NCBI GenBank assembly: GCA_022841645.1
Contig: JALHRC010000001.1
Span: 1-33,345, forward strand
DNA from: Minisyncoccota bacterium
GTDB lineage: Bacteria; Patescibacteriota; Minisyncoccia; Phycocordibacterales; UBA918
Length of the DNA: 33,345 nucleotides
Direction of reading: 5' to 3'
Shown in pieces: positions 15,637 through 23,485 of this stretch. Numbering within the stretch: position 1 is the first letter of the stretch; the number at the start of each line of letters is the position of its first letter. The notes beneath the pieces were generated by a model that was given only the letters and a program-made list of their open reading frames with translations, was not told the DNA's origin and ran no database searches. The position numbers and the translations under genes were made by a program.

Positions 15637-17544
15637 ATGAAAATATCCTACAATTGGCTCCAAACATTCTTTGCCGAACCGCTACCCCAAGCGGGTGAGT
15701 TGGCTGATGCACTCACGTTTCATTCGTCTGAAATCGAGGAAATTATTGATGAAGGAAGTGATACGGTGATTGACATAAAAGTCCTGCCCGATAAATCGGC
15801 GTGGCTCATGAATCACCGTGGGGTGGCAAAGGAAATTTCCGTGATACTCGATCGGCCATTAGCTCACGACCCTCTCGCACCTGCCCCGCTTTCAGTTCCG
15901 GATAGCGATCGTATCGCTATTACGCTCGAGGACACGCGGTGCGACCACTACAGTGCCGCCCTTATGACCGGCGTAAAGGTGGGTCCTTCACCAGAGTGGC
16001 TCCAAGCCCGGCTGCGCGCGATTGGGCAGCGACCGATCAACAACGTAGTGGACGCTGCCAACTACGTGATGTTTGAAATGGGGCAGCCACTCCATGCCTT
16101 TGATGCTGACAAGCTTGGCACAGTGGGGGAGCGCTACGCGGTGGGTGTGCGCTCTGCCACTCCTGATGAACGGATTACCACCCTCATGGGTGAAGAGGTT
16201 TCGTTGTCGGCCGCTGACATGGTGGTGGTTGACGGTACCGATAATAGTCCAATTGCTATTGCTGGCGTGAAAGGAGGGAATCGGGCGGCGGTGGTGGAAA
16301 GTACCACTACGCTTCTCATCGAGGCGGCTCACTTTGACCGTGTGGCGGTGCGCAAAACGGCACAGCGGCACTCTTTGCGTACTGATGCTTCGGCCCGTTA
16401 TGAAAATGGTGTCCCACGGGCTTTTGCTCCCCGTGGCCTTAGGAGGGTGTGCGAGCTCCTCGCTGAGCTCACTAGTGGTACGGTGATAGCTCGTCACACG
16501 GTGGGTGGCGGGGCAGAAGAGCGTCCAGTGGTCTCCGTTTCGCTCCTAAAAATTAATCGGGTACTGGGGTTAGCGTTGTCGCTTAACCTGGTGGAGGATA
16601 TTTTGCGACGACTGAGTTATGACTACACGGTAGAAAAAGACACCTTCACTGTACAGCCGCCATTTGAGCGCGATGACCTCGTGCTACCTGAAGACCTGGT
16701 TGAAGAAATCGGTCGCTTCTACGGCTTGACTCATGTCGCCGCCACGCCGCCTGCCGGTACACTAGGGGCCAGCATCAACGTGCGGCACTACTATGCCGAG
16801 CGCATTCGCGCGGCACTTACCGCCCTAGGTTTTTCTGAAGTAATGACCAGTTCATTTCGCGAGCAAGACGTGGTCAAGCTCAAGAATGCTCTGGCTTCCG
16901 ACAAGGGTTATTTACGTAGTGCTCTTTCTAAAAACCTGACCGAGGCGCTCGCTAAGAATGCTCCCAACCGTGACTTGTTGGGCCTTGCGGCCGTGCAGCT
17001 GTTTGAATTAGGAACGGTATTTACGCCCGAGGCCGAGTACTACCATCTGGGTATCGCGGTGCGCAGTGGGAGCGAGTATAAAGCTAAGCTCGATGATCCT
17101 CTTTTGGAAAATGCCAAAGCGGCAGTGGCGGCGGCCCTCGGCGCCAGTGTGTCGTGGACTACGTCTGAGCAGGGCGTCGCCGAGTGCCGCCTCTCTGACC
17201 TTCTGCCCACGCTGCCTGTTCATGACAGCTACGAGGTGAGTCCCGCCCCATCACAGAAGCGGTACGCGTCGTTTTCACTCCACCCGGCCGTCAGTCGTGA
17301 CATTGCGCTGTGGGTACCAGAAGGTACTGATGCTGCTGATGTGGCGGCGGCGCTGCGCGCCGCCGCTGGCGCTCTCTGCGTGCGCCTTACGCACATTGAT
17401 ACCTTTAGTAAAGACGGTCGCACCTCCCTCGCCTTTCGTCTTGTCTTCCAGGCCACAGACCGTACCCTCACTGGTGAAGAAGTCGATGGTTGTATGGAAG
17501 CGCTTTATACTCTGGCCAAGAAGCAGGAGTGGGGGGTGCGGTAA
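15637..17544 (+). CDS. pheT: Phenylalanyl-tRNA synthetase beta subunit, short form
   Basis: The 635-residue protein starts MKISYNWLQTFF, as in PheT. The segment at ~35-60 passes straight from EIEEI to VIDIKVLPDKSAWLMNHRGVAKEI, so the ~110-residue EMAP-II-like OB fold (B2) present in most ~800-residue bacterial PheT is missing. The B3/B4 editing region is present (RPINNVVDAANYVMFEMGQPLHAFDADKL, IAGVKGGNRAAV, HSLRTDASARYENG), as are B5 (EIGRFYGLTHV), the catalytic-like core, and a C-terminal FDX-ACB anticodon-binding domain (FSLHPAVSRDIALWVPEGT...LVFQATDRTLTGEEVDGCMEAL). Together with the short PheS this makes a minimal PheRS. It starts 48 nt after the S23 gene and probably depends on read-through from pheS. 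The Nudix gene follows 7 nt after its stop. Confidence 0.93.
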   Translation: MKISYNWLQTFFAEPLPQAGELADALTFHSSEIEEIIDEGSDTVIDIKVLPDKSAWLMNHRGVAKEISVILDRPLAHDPLAPAPLSVPDSDRIAITLEDTRCDHYSAALMTGVKVGPSPEWLQARLRAIGQRPINNVVDAANYVMFEMGQPLHAFDADKLGTVGERYAVGVRSATPDERITTLMGEEVSLSAADMVVVDGTDNSPIAIAGVKGGNRAAVVESTTTLLIEAAHFDRVAVRKTAQRHSLRTDASARYENGVPRAFAPRGLRRVCELLAELTSGTVIARHTVGGGAEERPVVSVSLLKINRVLGLALSLNLVEDILRRLSYDYTVEKDTFTVQPPFERDDLVLPEDLVEEIGRFYGLTHVAATPPAGTLGASINVRHYYAERIRAALTALGFSEVMTSSFREQDVVKLKNALASDKGYLRSALSKNLTEALAKNAPNRDLLGLAAVQLFELGTVFTPEAEYYHLGIAVRSGSEYKAKLDDPLLENAKAAVAAALGASVSWTTSEQGVAECRLSDLLPTLPVHDSYEVSPAPSQKRYASFSLHPAVSRDIALWVPEGTDAADVAAALRAAAGALCVRLTHIDTFSKDGRTSLAFRLVFQATDRTLTGEEVDGCMEALYTLAKKQEWGVR

Positions 17545-17551
17545 ATAGCAT

Positions 17552-18064
17552 ATGAAATTACTTGCAGAGATCACTGAACACACGCTGGGTATTGGTAGTG
17601 GGGAAGTTCGGCTCAGGGGTATGTATGAGCTTCGAAAAAGTGCTCGTGTTGTCCTCGAAAACGAGCGTGGTGAAATTGCACTACAACACCTTACTGAGTA
17701 TGGTTACTACAAATTACCTGGTGGAGGTATTGAGGCTGGTGAATCGCCAGAAGAAGCTGCAGTACGTGAAGTGCGGGAAGAAGTAGGTGCGCAGGCTACT
17801 ATTGTGCGTCCACTTGGCATAGTAATCGAATATCGAAACACCTTACTCCACATTTCTTACGCCTATCATGCACGGGTGGGAGGTATGTTTGCTGCGCCAC
17901 AGCTAGAAGCGGGCGAGATAGAGGAGGGTCAGGAAACTGTGTGGTTGTCGCCGGCGCAGGCCCTGGGCGCTATTCAGTCCGGCACACCTAAGAAGTACGA
18001 GGGACATTTTATTGTTGCCAGAGAGCGTGCTTTCCTAAACAAGTTTTTGTCTTCAGTTAATTAG
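17552..18064 (+). CDS. Nudix hydrolase 1
   Basis: The 170-residue protein contains a full Nudix box, GGGIEAGESPEEAAVREVREEVGA, matching Gx5Ex7REUXEEXGU, so Mg-dependent cleavage of a nucleoside diphosphate derivative is expected. The ~35 residues before the domain (MKLLAEITEHTLGIGSGEVRLRGMYELRKSA) are an extension of unknown role. The substrate cannot be assigned. It lies 7 nt after pheT and 5 nt before the second Nudix gene. The tight spacing suggests one operon. It ends in TAG. Confidence 0.9.
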   Translation: MKLLAEITEHTLGIGSGEVRLRGMYELRKSARVVLENERGEIALQHLTEYGYYKLPGGGIEAGESPEEAAVREVREEVGAQATIVRPLGIVIEYRNTLLHISYAYHARVGGMFAAPQLEAGEIEEGQETVWLSPAQALGAIQSGTPKKYEGHFIVARERAFLNKFLSSVN

Positions 18065-18069
18065 CTTAT

Positions 18070-18495
18070 ATGCTCATTACTAAACAAAAAGTAGTTGTCT
18101 ACGTCGTTCGTGAAGGCCGTCTTCTGGTTTTTCGACACGTTGATTTTTCATACGAAGAGGTTGGAATTCAAGTGCCAGCCGGTACCCTAAGAGAGGGTGA
18201 AGAGCCTGAGTCCGGTGCGCTACGAGAACTACAAGAAGAAACAGGCTACGATTGTTTCCGCATCGTGCGCTTTCTGGGTACTGCCACATACAATAAACTG
18301 CCGTATAGTGCTCAGCTACACGAACGTCATTATTTTTTGGCCGAACCGACAGCACCTCTTCCAGAACGCTGGCATAGCCAAGAAGACCACGATGGCCTAA
18401 AGCCACCAACTCATTTCGAGTGCTTTTGGATCCCTCTCGAGCGCGGACACATTCTTGAATCAGGTATGGGACAGTTATTACATCAACTGGTATAG
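18070..18495 (+). CDS. Nudix hydrolase 2
   Basis: The 141-residue protein has a complete Nudix box (GTLREGEEPESGALRELQEETGY) in a compact single-domain protein. It is only distantly similar to the preceding Nudix protein, so the pair does not look like a recent tandem duplication. A close but decayed relative of this gene lies at 20395-20642. Its 3' end contains the TGGTATAGT promoter of the next gene, and its stop codon TAG is part of that -10 box. Confidence 0.9.
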   Translation: MLITKQKVVVYVVREGRLLVFRHVDFSYEEVGIQVPAGTLREGEEPESGALRELQEETGYDCFRIVRFLGTATYNKLPYSAQLHERHYFLAEPTAPLPERWHSQEDHDGLKPPTHFECFWIPLERGHILESGMGQLLHQLV

Positions 18496-18496
18496 T
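18488..18496 (+). promoter_or_regulatory. Extended -10 (TGGTATAGT) of the propeller-protein gene
   Basis: TG-G-TATAGT lies inside the end of the Nudix 2 gene and ends 6 nt before the ATG at 18503. The transcript must start at or near the ATG. Confidence 0.6.
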
Positions 18497-18502
18497 AATT
18501 CT

Positions 18503-20323
18503 ATGAAAAAAATACCCTCGCGATTACTTTTTAGCACGTTGGCCGCAACTCTTTTTATTTCGTTTTCCTCGCCAGTAGAGGCTGCGTGGATTGAGCGTAC
18601 GAACCCGGGTATTTTTGATTGGTCTGACATCGTATATGTGTCGGATGGGTCAAAAATAGTTGCGGTAGAAAATGGAGTTGGTTATCTTTTTATATCATCT
18701 GATGATGGTGCCACGTGGTCGACTTCGACCAGTGCCGGCGTGCGGAACTGGCGGGCGGTTGACGCTTCAAGTGATGGTACGGTGATTGTGGGCGCCGAGC
18801 AAAATGGTCCGATTTACACGTCCATAGACGGCGGTGCGACGTGGACAGTAGCGTCTACTGCTGGATCACGTTTCTGGAATGATGTTGCGGTTTCGGGAGA
18901 CGGGACAAAACTAGCTGCGGTGTTCGGCACTTCCGGTGTCACTGGTTATGTGCTTACCTCCACTGACGGCGGTGCCACATGGGCAACCTCAACAGCGGTT
19001 GGTCAATACTCCAGCTACGACATTACCGCCTCAGACGATGGGACAATAGTAGCGGTGACTGCGCACAATGGTCCAATTGTAACGTCAAGCAATGGCGGTG
19101 CCACGTGGGCAACCTCGACAGGGGCTGGCGTTCGGCAATGGAATCAGATTGATTCGTCTGCCGACGGCACCAGCCTGGTGGCCGTTGTTGGCGGAAATAA
19201 CCACATTTATATCTCTGGCAACGGTGGTGTGAGCTGGGCCACTTCAACCAATGCCGGGGCTCGAGGATGGCTCGCGGTAACCGTTTCCGCAGATGCTGAA
19301 TTTATTGCAGCTGCTGACAGTGACGGGTATATTTACACCAGTGATGACGGCGGTGCCACATGGTCTGCAGCCATCGAAGCGGGAGAAAGACCCTGGTATG
19401 GCATTTCAGTCACCGCAAATGGTGCCAAAGTCGCTGCCATTGACTACTTTGGAGAAGAAGGAGCGGGGGGCTACATTTATACGTTTAGTTCAGTAATTGA
19501 TACTGCTCCCACTGTTACTACGGGCGATGCGTCTTTAGTGGAGCGGACCGCGGCTCGTCTGGGTGGCACAATTATTGCGGTCGGCAGTCCTGCACCTACC
19601 ACTCGAGGTTTTACCTACGGCACTACCGCGGCGTACGGAGCTACTACCACTGAGTCTGGCACATTCTCGACCGGAGCTTTTTTGGCAGATATTTCTAACC
19701 TTAACTGCAACACCACCTACCATTTCACCGCCTATGCTACCAATGATGTCGGTACTGCGTATGGAAGCGATACTATCTTTACCACGAGCGCCTGTGCTTC
19801 ATCTGGGGGAGGTGGAGGGGGTGGTAGAAGTCGCTCTCGTTCAAACATAGCAACAGCTCCAACAACTCCGGCGGTGATGGCAACCACCACACTAGTTCTC
19901 CCCGTTGCTCCGCAATTGGTTGGTAGCACTATACCCATCACCTCCCTCAGCAATGATGAGGCCGCTCGTCAGCTTTTGATTCAGCTAATTTTACTCCTGC
20001 TCCAAAATCGAGGAACTGTACTTACCAACGGTGCAGTTACACAAGCGAGCACTACAGTCCTCTTAGTGTCGAGATTAAATCCAGTACCCAACAGTGACCT
20101 TGAGGCTGGCATGAGGGGACCATTGGTGCGTGATTTGAAAGAGATTTTGATTCGTGCGAATCGCGGTCCGCGCGCACTGCGACTACTGCGTATTGATACC
20201 GGGGACATATTCGACTCGTTTACAGCGATGGCGGTTGCTGAATATCAACGTTCAGTGGGTCTGCCTGCTACAGGATATTTTGGTCCTTTGACGCGAGCAA
20301 AGTTACGTTCAGAGGGTTTTTAA
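18503..20323 (+). CDS. Secreted Asp-box beta-propeller protein with PG-binding domain
   Basis: The 606-residue protein starts with a signal peptide (MKKIPSRLLFSTLAATLFISFSSPVEA). Six Asp-box (BNR/sialidase-type) repeats follow at ~45-50 residue spacing: SSDDGATW, SIDGGATW, STDGGATW, SSNGGATW, SGNGGVSW and SDDGGATW. They predict a beta-propeller. An FN3-like domain follows (TVTTGDASLVERTAARLGGTI..., CNTTYHFTAYATNDVG), then a Gly7/Arg-Ser linker and a C-terminal PG_binding_1-type domain (MRGPLVRDLKEIL..., AVAEYQRSVGLPATGYFGPLTRAKL). It is probably retained on the cell wall by the last domain. No sialidase catalytic residues are evident, so binding rather than catalysis is likely. The start at 18503 follows from the promoter and signal peptide. 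The track's earlier ATG would prevent a signal peptide. Confidence 0.8.
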   Translation: MKKIPSRLLFSTLAATLFISFSSPVEAAWIERTNPGIFDWSDIVYVSDGSKIVAVENGVGYLFISSDDGATWSTSTSAGVRNWRAVDASSDGTVIVGAEQNGPIYTSIDGGATWTVASTAGSRFWNDVAVSGDGTKLAAVFGTSGVTGYVLTSTDGGATWATSTAVGQYSSYDITASDDGTIVAVTAHNGPIVTSSNGGATWATSTGAGVRQWNQIDSSADGTSLVAVVGGNNHIYISGNGGVSWATSTNAGARGWLAVTVSADAEFIAAADSDGYIYTSDDGGATWSAAIEAGERPWYGISVTANGAKVAAIDYFGEEGAGGYIYTFSSVIDTAPTVTTGDASLVERTAARLGGTIIAVGSPAPTTRGFTYGTTAAYGATTTESGTFSTGAFLADISNLNCNTTYHFTAYATNDVGTAYGSDTIFTTSACASSGGGGGGGRSRSRSNIATAPTTPAVMATTTLVLPVAPQLVGSTIPITSLSNDEAARQLLIQLILLLLQNRGTVLTNGAVTQASTTVLLVSRLNPVPNSDLEAGMRGPLVRDLKEILIRANRGPRALRLLRIDTGDIFDSFTAMAVAEYQRSVGLPATGYFGPLTRAKLRSEGF

Positions 20324-20394
20324 AGCCCGTACTTTATTTTAGAGCGGTTACTTACGTGCAATTGGCGTTGTTGATAATGACGCCAACAACGAGC

Positions 20395-20642
20395 ATAGTT
20401 ATTAAAAAAAGTCGTTGTCTACGTTGTGCACGAAGGCCCCCACGTTTTTCGGCATGTTAATTATTTATGCGAAAAGGTCGGGATACAGGTGCCGACCGAT
20501 ACCCTAAGAGATGGAGAGGAGTCAGAGGCAAGAAGACTACGACGGCACACGACCACCAACCCGTTTTGAATGTTTCTGGATTCCCCTTGAGCGCGGACAC
20601 GTTCTTGAATCAGGGATGGGGCAGATGCTGCATGCTATCTAA
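20395..20642 (+). pseudogene. Decayed copy of Nudix hydrolase 2
   Basis: The first part encodes KKVVVYVVHEG...FRHVN...EKVGIQVPTDTLRDGEES, closely matching the N-terminus of Nudix 2. In another frame the end encodes EDYDGTRPPTRFECFWIPLERGHVLESGMGQMLHAI, matching its C-terminus. About 50 residues between them, including the catalytic RELQEE part of the Nudix box, are gone. The start codon position reads ATA. This is a dead paralogue lying on the other side of the propeller gene. Confidence 0.85.
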
Positions 20643-20654
20643 AAGACCCACCCC

Positions 20655-20672
20655 AATAAATACGTATTTATT
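20655..20672. repeat. 18-bp perfect palindrome
   Basis: AATAAATACGTATTTATT is its own reverse complement and lies in the 71-base gap between the Nudix remnant and the minus-strand gene. An ACCCCAA/TTGGGGT pair encloses it. It could be a weak terminator or a protein-binding site, but nothing decides this. Confidence 0.4.
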
Positions 20673-20713
20673 ATAGTACATTAAAGCCCCTCTCTTCTTG
20701 GGGTAGATGTTTG

Positions 20714-21232
20714 TTACCCAAGATGCCACGCTGCGCCATCGTCAACAAGTTGAAGAACTGGTACTGTCGTTTCAGTCGACTCTAAGGCAGTTGTGAGAAC
20801 GTTGGGATAGGTGGCACCGTCAATTCCAACAATGATGAGGTGCATAGATGATTGTCGACATAGCTGCTCCATGATGCCGGTGTCGGTAACGGTGGTAACC
20901 AAGAGTGCAAACGGATCATGACGCGTTCCGGCGCGGATCGCGGCTAAGGTTGCGTCAGGGGCGTTTTCGGCTACTACTGAGTAGAGGATTGATGTTGGTA
21001 GCTCTGGAGGTAGGGTGCTGTCGATAAACACCGCTGCTACGAATGCAACCGCAGCTAGGTCCTCACCAAGATCATTTTTAAGCCCGGCCGCAAGTGTGTG
21101 GGCGAGAGCGGAAAAGAGCGCTCGCCGCCGCTGGTCGCTGCTGCTTATTACCACTAGTATTCCCTTGCCTGTCTCTAGCCGTTTTCTTACTACTTCCGTA
21201 TCTTTCCCAAGGAGGTTTGTTAGTGGTTCCAT
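20714..21232 (-). CDS. Hypothetical protein, possibly a degenerate PilT/GspE-like NTPase domain
   Basis: This 172-residue protein is not firmly recognised. GKGILVVISSSDQRRRALFSALAHTL sits where secretion ATPases have the strand, Walker A loop and helix, but the GxxGxGK[ST] loop is not present. ATLAAIRAGTRHDPFALLVTTVTDTGIMEQLC...MHLIIVGIDGATYPNVLTTAL resembles the LRxxLRQDPD...GEIRDxETA...TGHLVLSTLHT block of PilT/GspE ATPases, with the catalytic residues changed. If this is right it is a catalytically dead relative, perhaps a pilus-ATPase partner. If not, it is a soluble alpha/beta protein of unknown role. It is transcribed divergently from gyrB with its own leaderless-type promoter and ends in TAA. 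Confidence 0.6.
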   Translation of the reverse strand: MEPLTNLLGKDTEVVRKRLETGKGILVVISSSDQRRRALFSALAHTLAAGLKNDLGEDLAAVAFVAAVFIDSTLPPELPTSILYSVVAENAPDATLAAIRAGTRHDPFALLVTTVTDTGIMEQLCRQSSMHLIIVGIDGATYPNVLTTALESTETTVPVLQLVDDGAAWHLG

Positions 21233-21241
21233 AGTCTGTCT

Positions 21242-21250
21242 ATAGTAGCA
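21242..21250 (-). promoter_or_regulatory. Extended -10 (TGCTACTAT) of the minus-strand gene
   Basis: TG-C-TACTAT ends 9 nt before the ATG at 21232, the same spacing seen at other leaderless-type starts in the window. Confidence 0.5.
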
Positions 21251-21300
21251 AACTATACGGCCTTTTACCTAGACAGGGGAGGGCAGTGGGTGACGAAATA

Positions 21301-21309
21301 TGCTATAAT
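21301..21309 (+). promoter_or_regulatory. Extended -10 (TGCTATAAT) of gyrB
   Basis: A consensus TG-C-TATAAT precedes the gyrB ATG by 42 nt. Unlike most promoters here it leaves a real leader of about 35 nt. No convincing -35 is seen. Confidence 0.65.
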
Positions 21310-21351
21310 ACCGGAGTATTTAGCGTATTTTTAGCACGGTAATTTTCGGAC

Positions 21352-23415
21352 ATGGCAGAGAAAAAGAGTAACTATGACGCCTCGGCGATCTCGGTCCTGG
21401 AGGGTCTTGATCCGGTGCGCAAGCGCCCGGGCATGTACATCGGCACTACTGGTCCCGATGGTCTTCATCACCTTATTTGGGAAGTCTTTGATAATTCACG
21501 CGACGAGGCGATGGGTGGCTTTGCCGACCGCATTGAAGTCACGCTTCTCCCCGACAACTACATCCGCGTAGCGGACAACGGTCGCGGTATCCCGGTCGAC
21601 ATGCACAAGCAGACAAAAGTTTCTGCTCTTGAGACCATCATGACCACGCTTCATGCGGGTGGTAAATTCGGTGGGGAAGGGTACAAAGTGTCGGGTGGTC
21701 TTCACGGGGTGGGCGTCTCGGTAGTGAATGCACTCTCGACCCACGTAATTGCCGAAGTGCACCGCGATGGCGGCTACTACATTCAGGAGTACAACATCGG
21801 CAAGCCAAAGTCGAAGGTAAAGAAGGTCAGTGACAGCAAGCAGCAGGGCACCATCATCACTTTCCAGGCCGATGTATCAATTTTTAAAGAAATAGTTTTT
21901 GACTGGAAGCGTATTGTGTCGCACTTGCGTCAGCAGGCGTATCTCGTGAAGGCCATGCGGCTTTCGGTCATTGATGCGCGCGACCTCGACGAGAAGGCTC
22001 AGAAGAAGCTCGACATGCGTGGCGTGCAGTATCTCTCTGACCTGGCACTTGAGGTACCGCACCAGCACTTTTACTTCGAAGGGGGTCTGCGATCATTGGT
22101 GGCTTTCAACAACCAGTACCAGAAGCCGATTCATAAAAATATTTTCTACGTCGAGAAAAATAACGTTGACAGTGCCGTGCTCTCAGTCGAAGTGGCGCTG
22201 CAGTACGTCGATGACCTTAGTCCACGCATTTCGGCGTTTGCAAACAACATCTACAACCCCGAGCACGGCACCCATATCACCGGCTTTAAAACCGCGCTTA
22301 CCCGTACGCTCAATAATTACGCCAAAAAGAACAACTTCTTTTCGGTGAAAGATAAAGACGCTGGTTTTACGGGCGACGACGTCCTTGAAGGTATTACCGC
22401 CGTGGTCTCGATTAAGATGCCAGAAATTCAATTTGAAGGCCAGACAAAAGCCAAACTTGGCTCGGTCGAAGCGCGTAGTGCTACTGAATCCGTATTCGGC
22501 GAAGCGTTTAATGAGTGGCTTGAGGAGCACCCCGACGACGCCAAGCAGATCATCAATAAAGTTATCTTGGCCGTGAAGGCGCGCAAGGCCGCGAAGGCTG
22601 CTAAAGATAGTGTGCTGCGCAAGGGTGCGCTTGAAGGCCTGTCGCTTCCCGGCAAGCTGGCTGATTGTCAGTCCAAGCGCGCTGAAGATTCGGAGCTGTT
22701 TATCGTAGAGGGAGACTCGGCCGGTGGTTCTGCTAAGATGGGCCGCGATCGTAAAACGCAGGCTATCTTGCCGCTGCGCGGCAAGATTCTTAACGTCGAA
22801 CGGGCCCGTATCGATAAAATGCTCGCTTCCGAGCAGATCAAAAATCTCGTGATCGCACTTGGTACCGCCATTGGCGACGTCTTCGATATCGGCCGCTTGC
22901 GCTACCACAAAATCATTATCGCGACCGATGCCGACGTTGACGGTGCACACATCCGCACGCTGCTCCTCACGCTCTTTTACCGCTACTTCCGCCCGCTCCT
23001 TGATACCGGCTACATCTATATCGCTCAGCCCCCACTGTATAAAATCCAGAAGGGAAAGGAGATTCGCTATGCCTTTAGCGACCCGGAAAAGTTCATGGTG
23101 CTTAAGGAGCTAGGTGTAGAAGAAAATGTCGAAGTGGGAGAAGGTGATGACGAGGCTGAAGAACCGGAAGATGAAGCGGTGGCCACTAAGAAAAATACCA
23201 AGGTCCGTATTCAGCGTTATAAAGGTCTTGGTGAAATGAACGCCGACGAGCTATGGGAGACCACCATGAATCCAGAACATCGTGTCCTCAAGCAAGTCAC
23301 CATTGATGACGGTCAGATGGCCGATAAGGTGTTCGACATTCTCATGGGGACTGACGTAGCGAGTCGTAAATCATTTATCCAAAGCAACGCCAAGATGGCG
23401 AATTTGGATATTTAA
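21352..23415 (+). CDS. gyrB: DNA gyrase subunit B
   Basis: The 687-residue type IIA topoisomerase ATPase subunit has its GHKL nucleotide-binding motifs in order: EVFDNSRDEAMGGFAD, VADNGRGIPVD and GGLHGVGVSVVNALS. The transducer domain and the TOPRIM metal site follow (LFIVEGDSAGGSAKMGRDRKTQAILPLRGKILNVE, IIATDADVDGAHIRTLLLTLFYR), with the C-terminal RIQRYKGLGEMNADELWETTMNP. With GyrA it introduces negative supercoils using ATP. ParE of topoisomerase IV is the alternative. Reduced genomes often have only one enzyme, and GyrB is favoured by the motifs. An acidic insertion (EVGEGDDEAEEPEDEAV) before the last motif is unusual but short. It has its own promoter and a 23-bp bidirectional terminator. 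Confidence 0.93.
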   Translation: MAEKKSNYDASAISVLEGLDPVRKRPGMYIGTTGPDGLHHLIWEVFDNSRDEAMGGFADRIEVTLLPDNYIRVADNGRGIPVDMHKQTKVSALETIMTTLHAGGKFGGEGYKVSGGLHGVGVSVVNALSTHVIAEVHRDGGYYIQEYNIGKPKSKVKKVSDSKQQGTIITFQADVSIFKEIVFDWKRIVSHLRQQAYLVKAMRLSVIDARDLDEKAQKKLDMRGVQYLSDLALEVPHQHFYFEGGLRSLVAFNNQYQKPIHKNIFYVEKNNVDSAVLSVEVALQYVDDLSPRISAFANNIYNPEHGTHITGFKTALTRTLNNYAKKNNFFSVKDKDAGFTGDDVLEGITAVVSIKMPEIQFEGQTKAKLGSVEARSATESVFGEAFNEWLEEHPDDAKQIINKVILAVKARKAAKAAKDSVLRKGALEGLSLPGKLADCQSKRAEDSELFIVEGDSAGGSAKMGRDRKTQAILPLRGKILNVERARIDKMLASEQIKNLVIALGTAIGDVFDIGRLRYHKIIIATDADVDGAHIRTLLLTLFYRYFRPLLDTGYIYIAQPPLYKIQKGKEIRYAFSDPEKFMVLKELGVEENVEVGEGDDEAEEPEDEAVATKKNTKVRIQRYKGLGEMNADELWETTMNPEHRVLKQVTIDDGQMADKVFDILMGTDVASRKSFIQSNAKMANLDI

Positions 23416-23426
23416 GAAGTCCAACT

Positions 23427-23474
23427 ACAAACAAAACCGCCGGGAGCCCAAGGGCTCCCGGCGGTTTTGTTTGT
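23427..23474. terminator. Bidirectional terminator between gyrB and the CARDB-type gene
   Basis: A perfect 23-bp stem with a 2-base loop (AACCGCCGGGAGCCC / GGGCTCCCGGCGGTT core) is flanked by A-rich sequence on the left arm and T-rich sequence on the right. It can therefore end transcripts arriving from both convergent genes. Confidence 0.85.
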
Positions 23475-23485
23475 ATGCGCAGTTT

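Noticed and set aside
19893-20323. LPATG in the propeller protein as a sortase signal
   Set aside because: LPATGYFGPLT belongs to the conserved TGYFGP part of the PG-binding domain. No hydrophobic helix with a basic tail follows as a sorting signal needs.
22183-22950. 255-residue minus-strand ORF inside gyrB
   Set aside because: It is antisense to the conserved GyrB region including part of TOPRIM. It has no family features.
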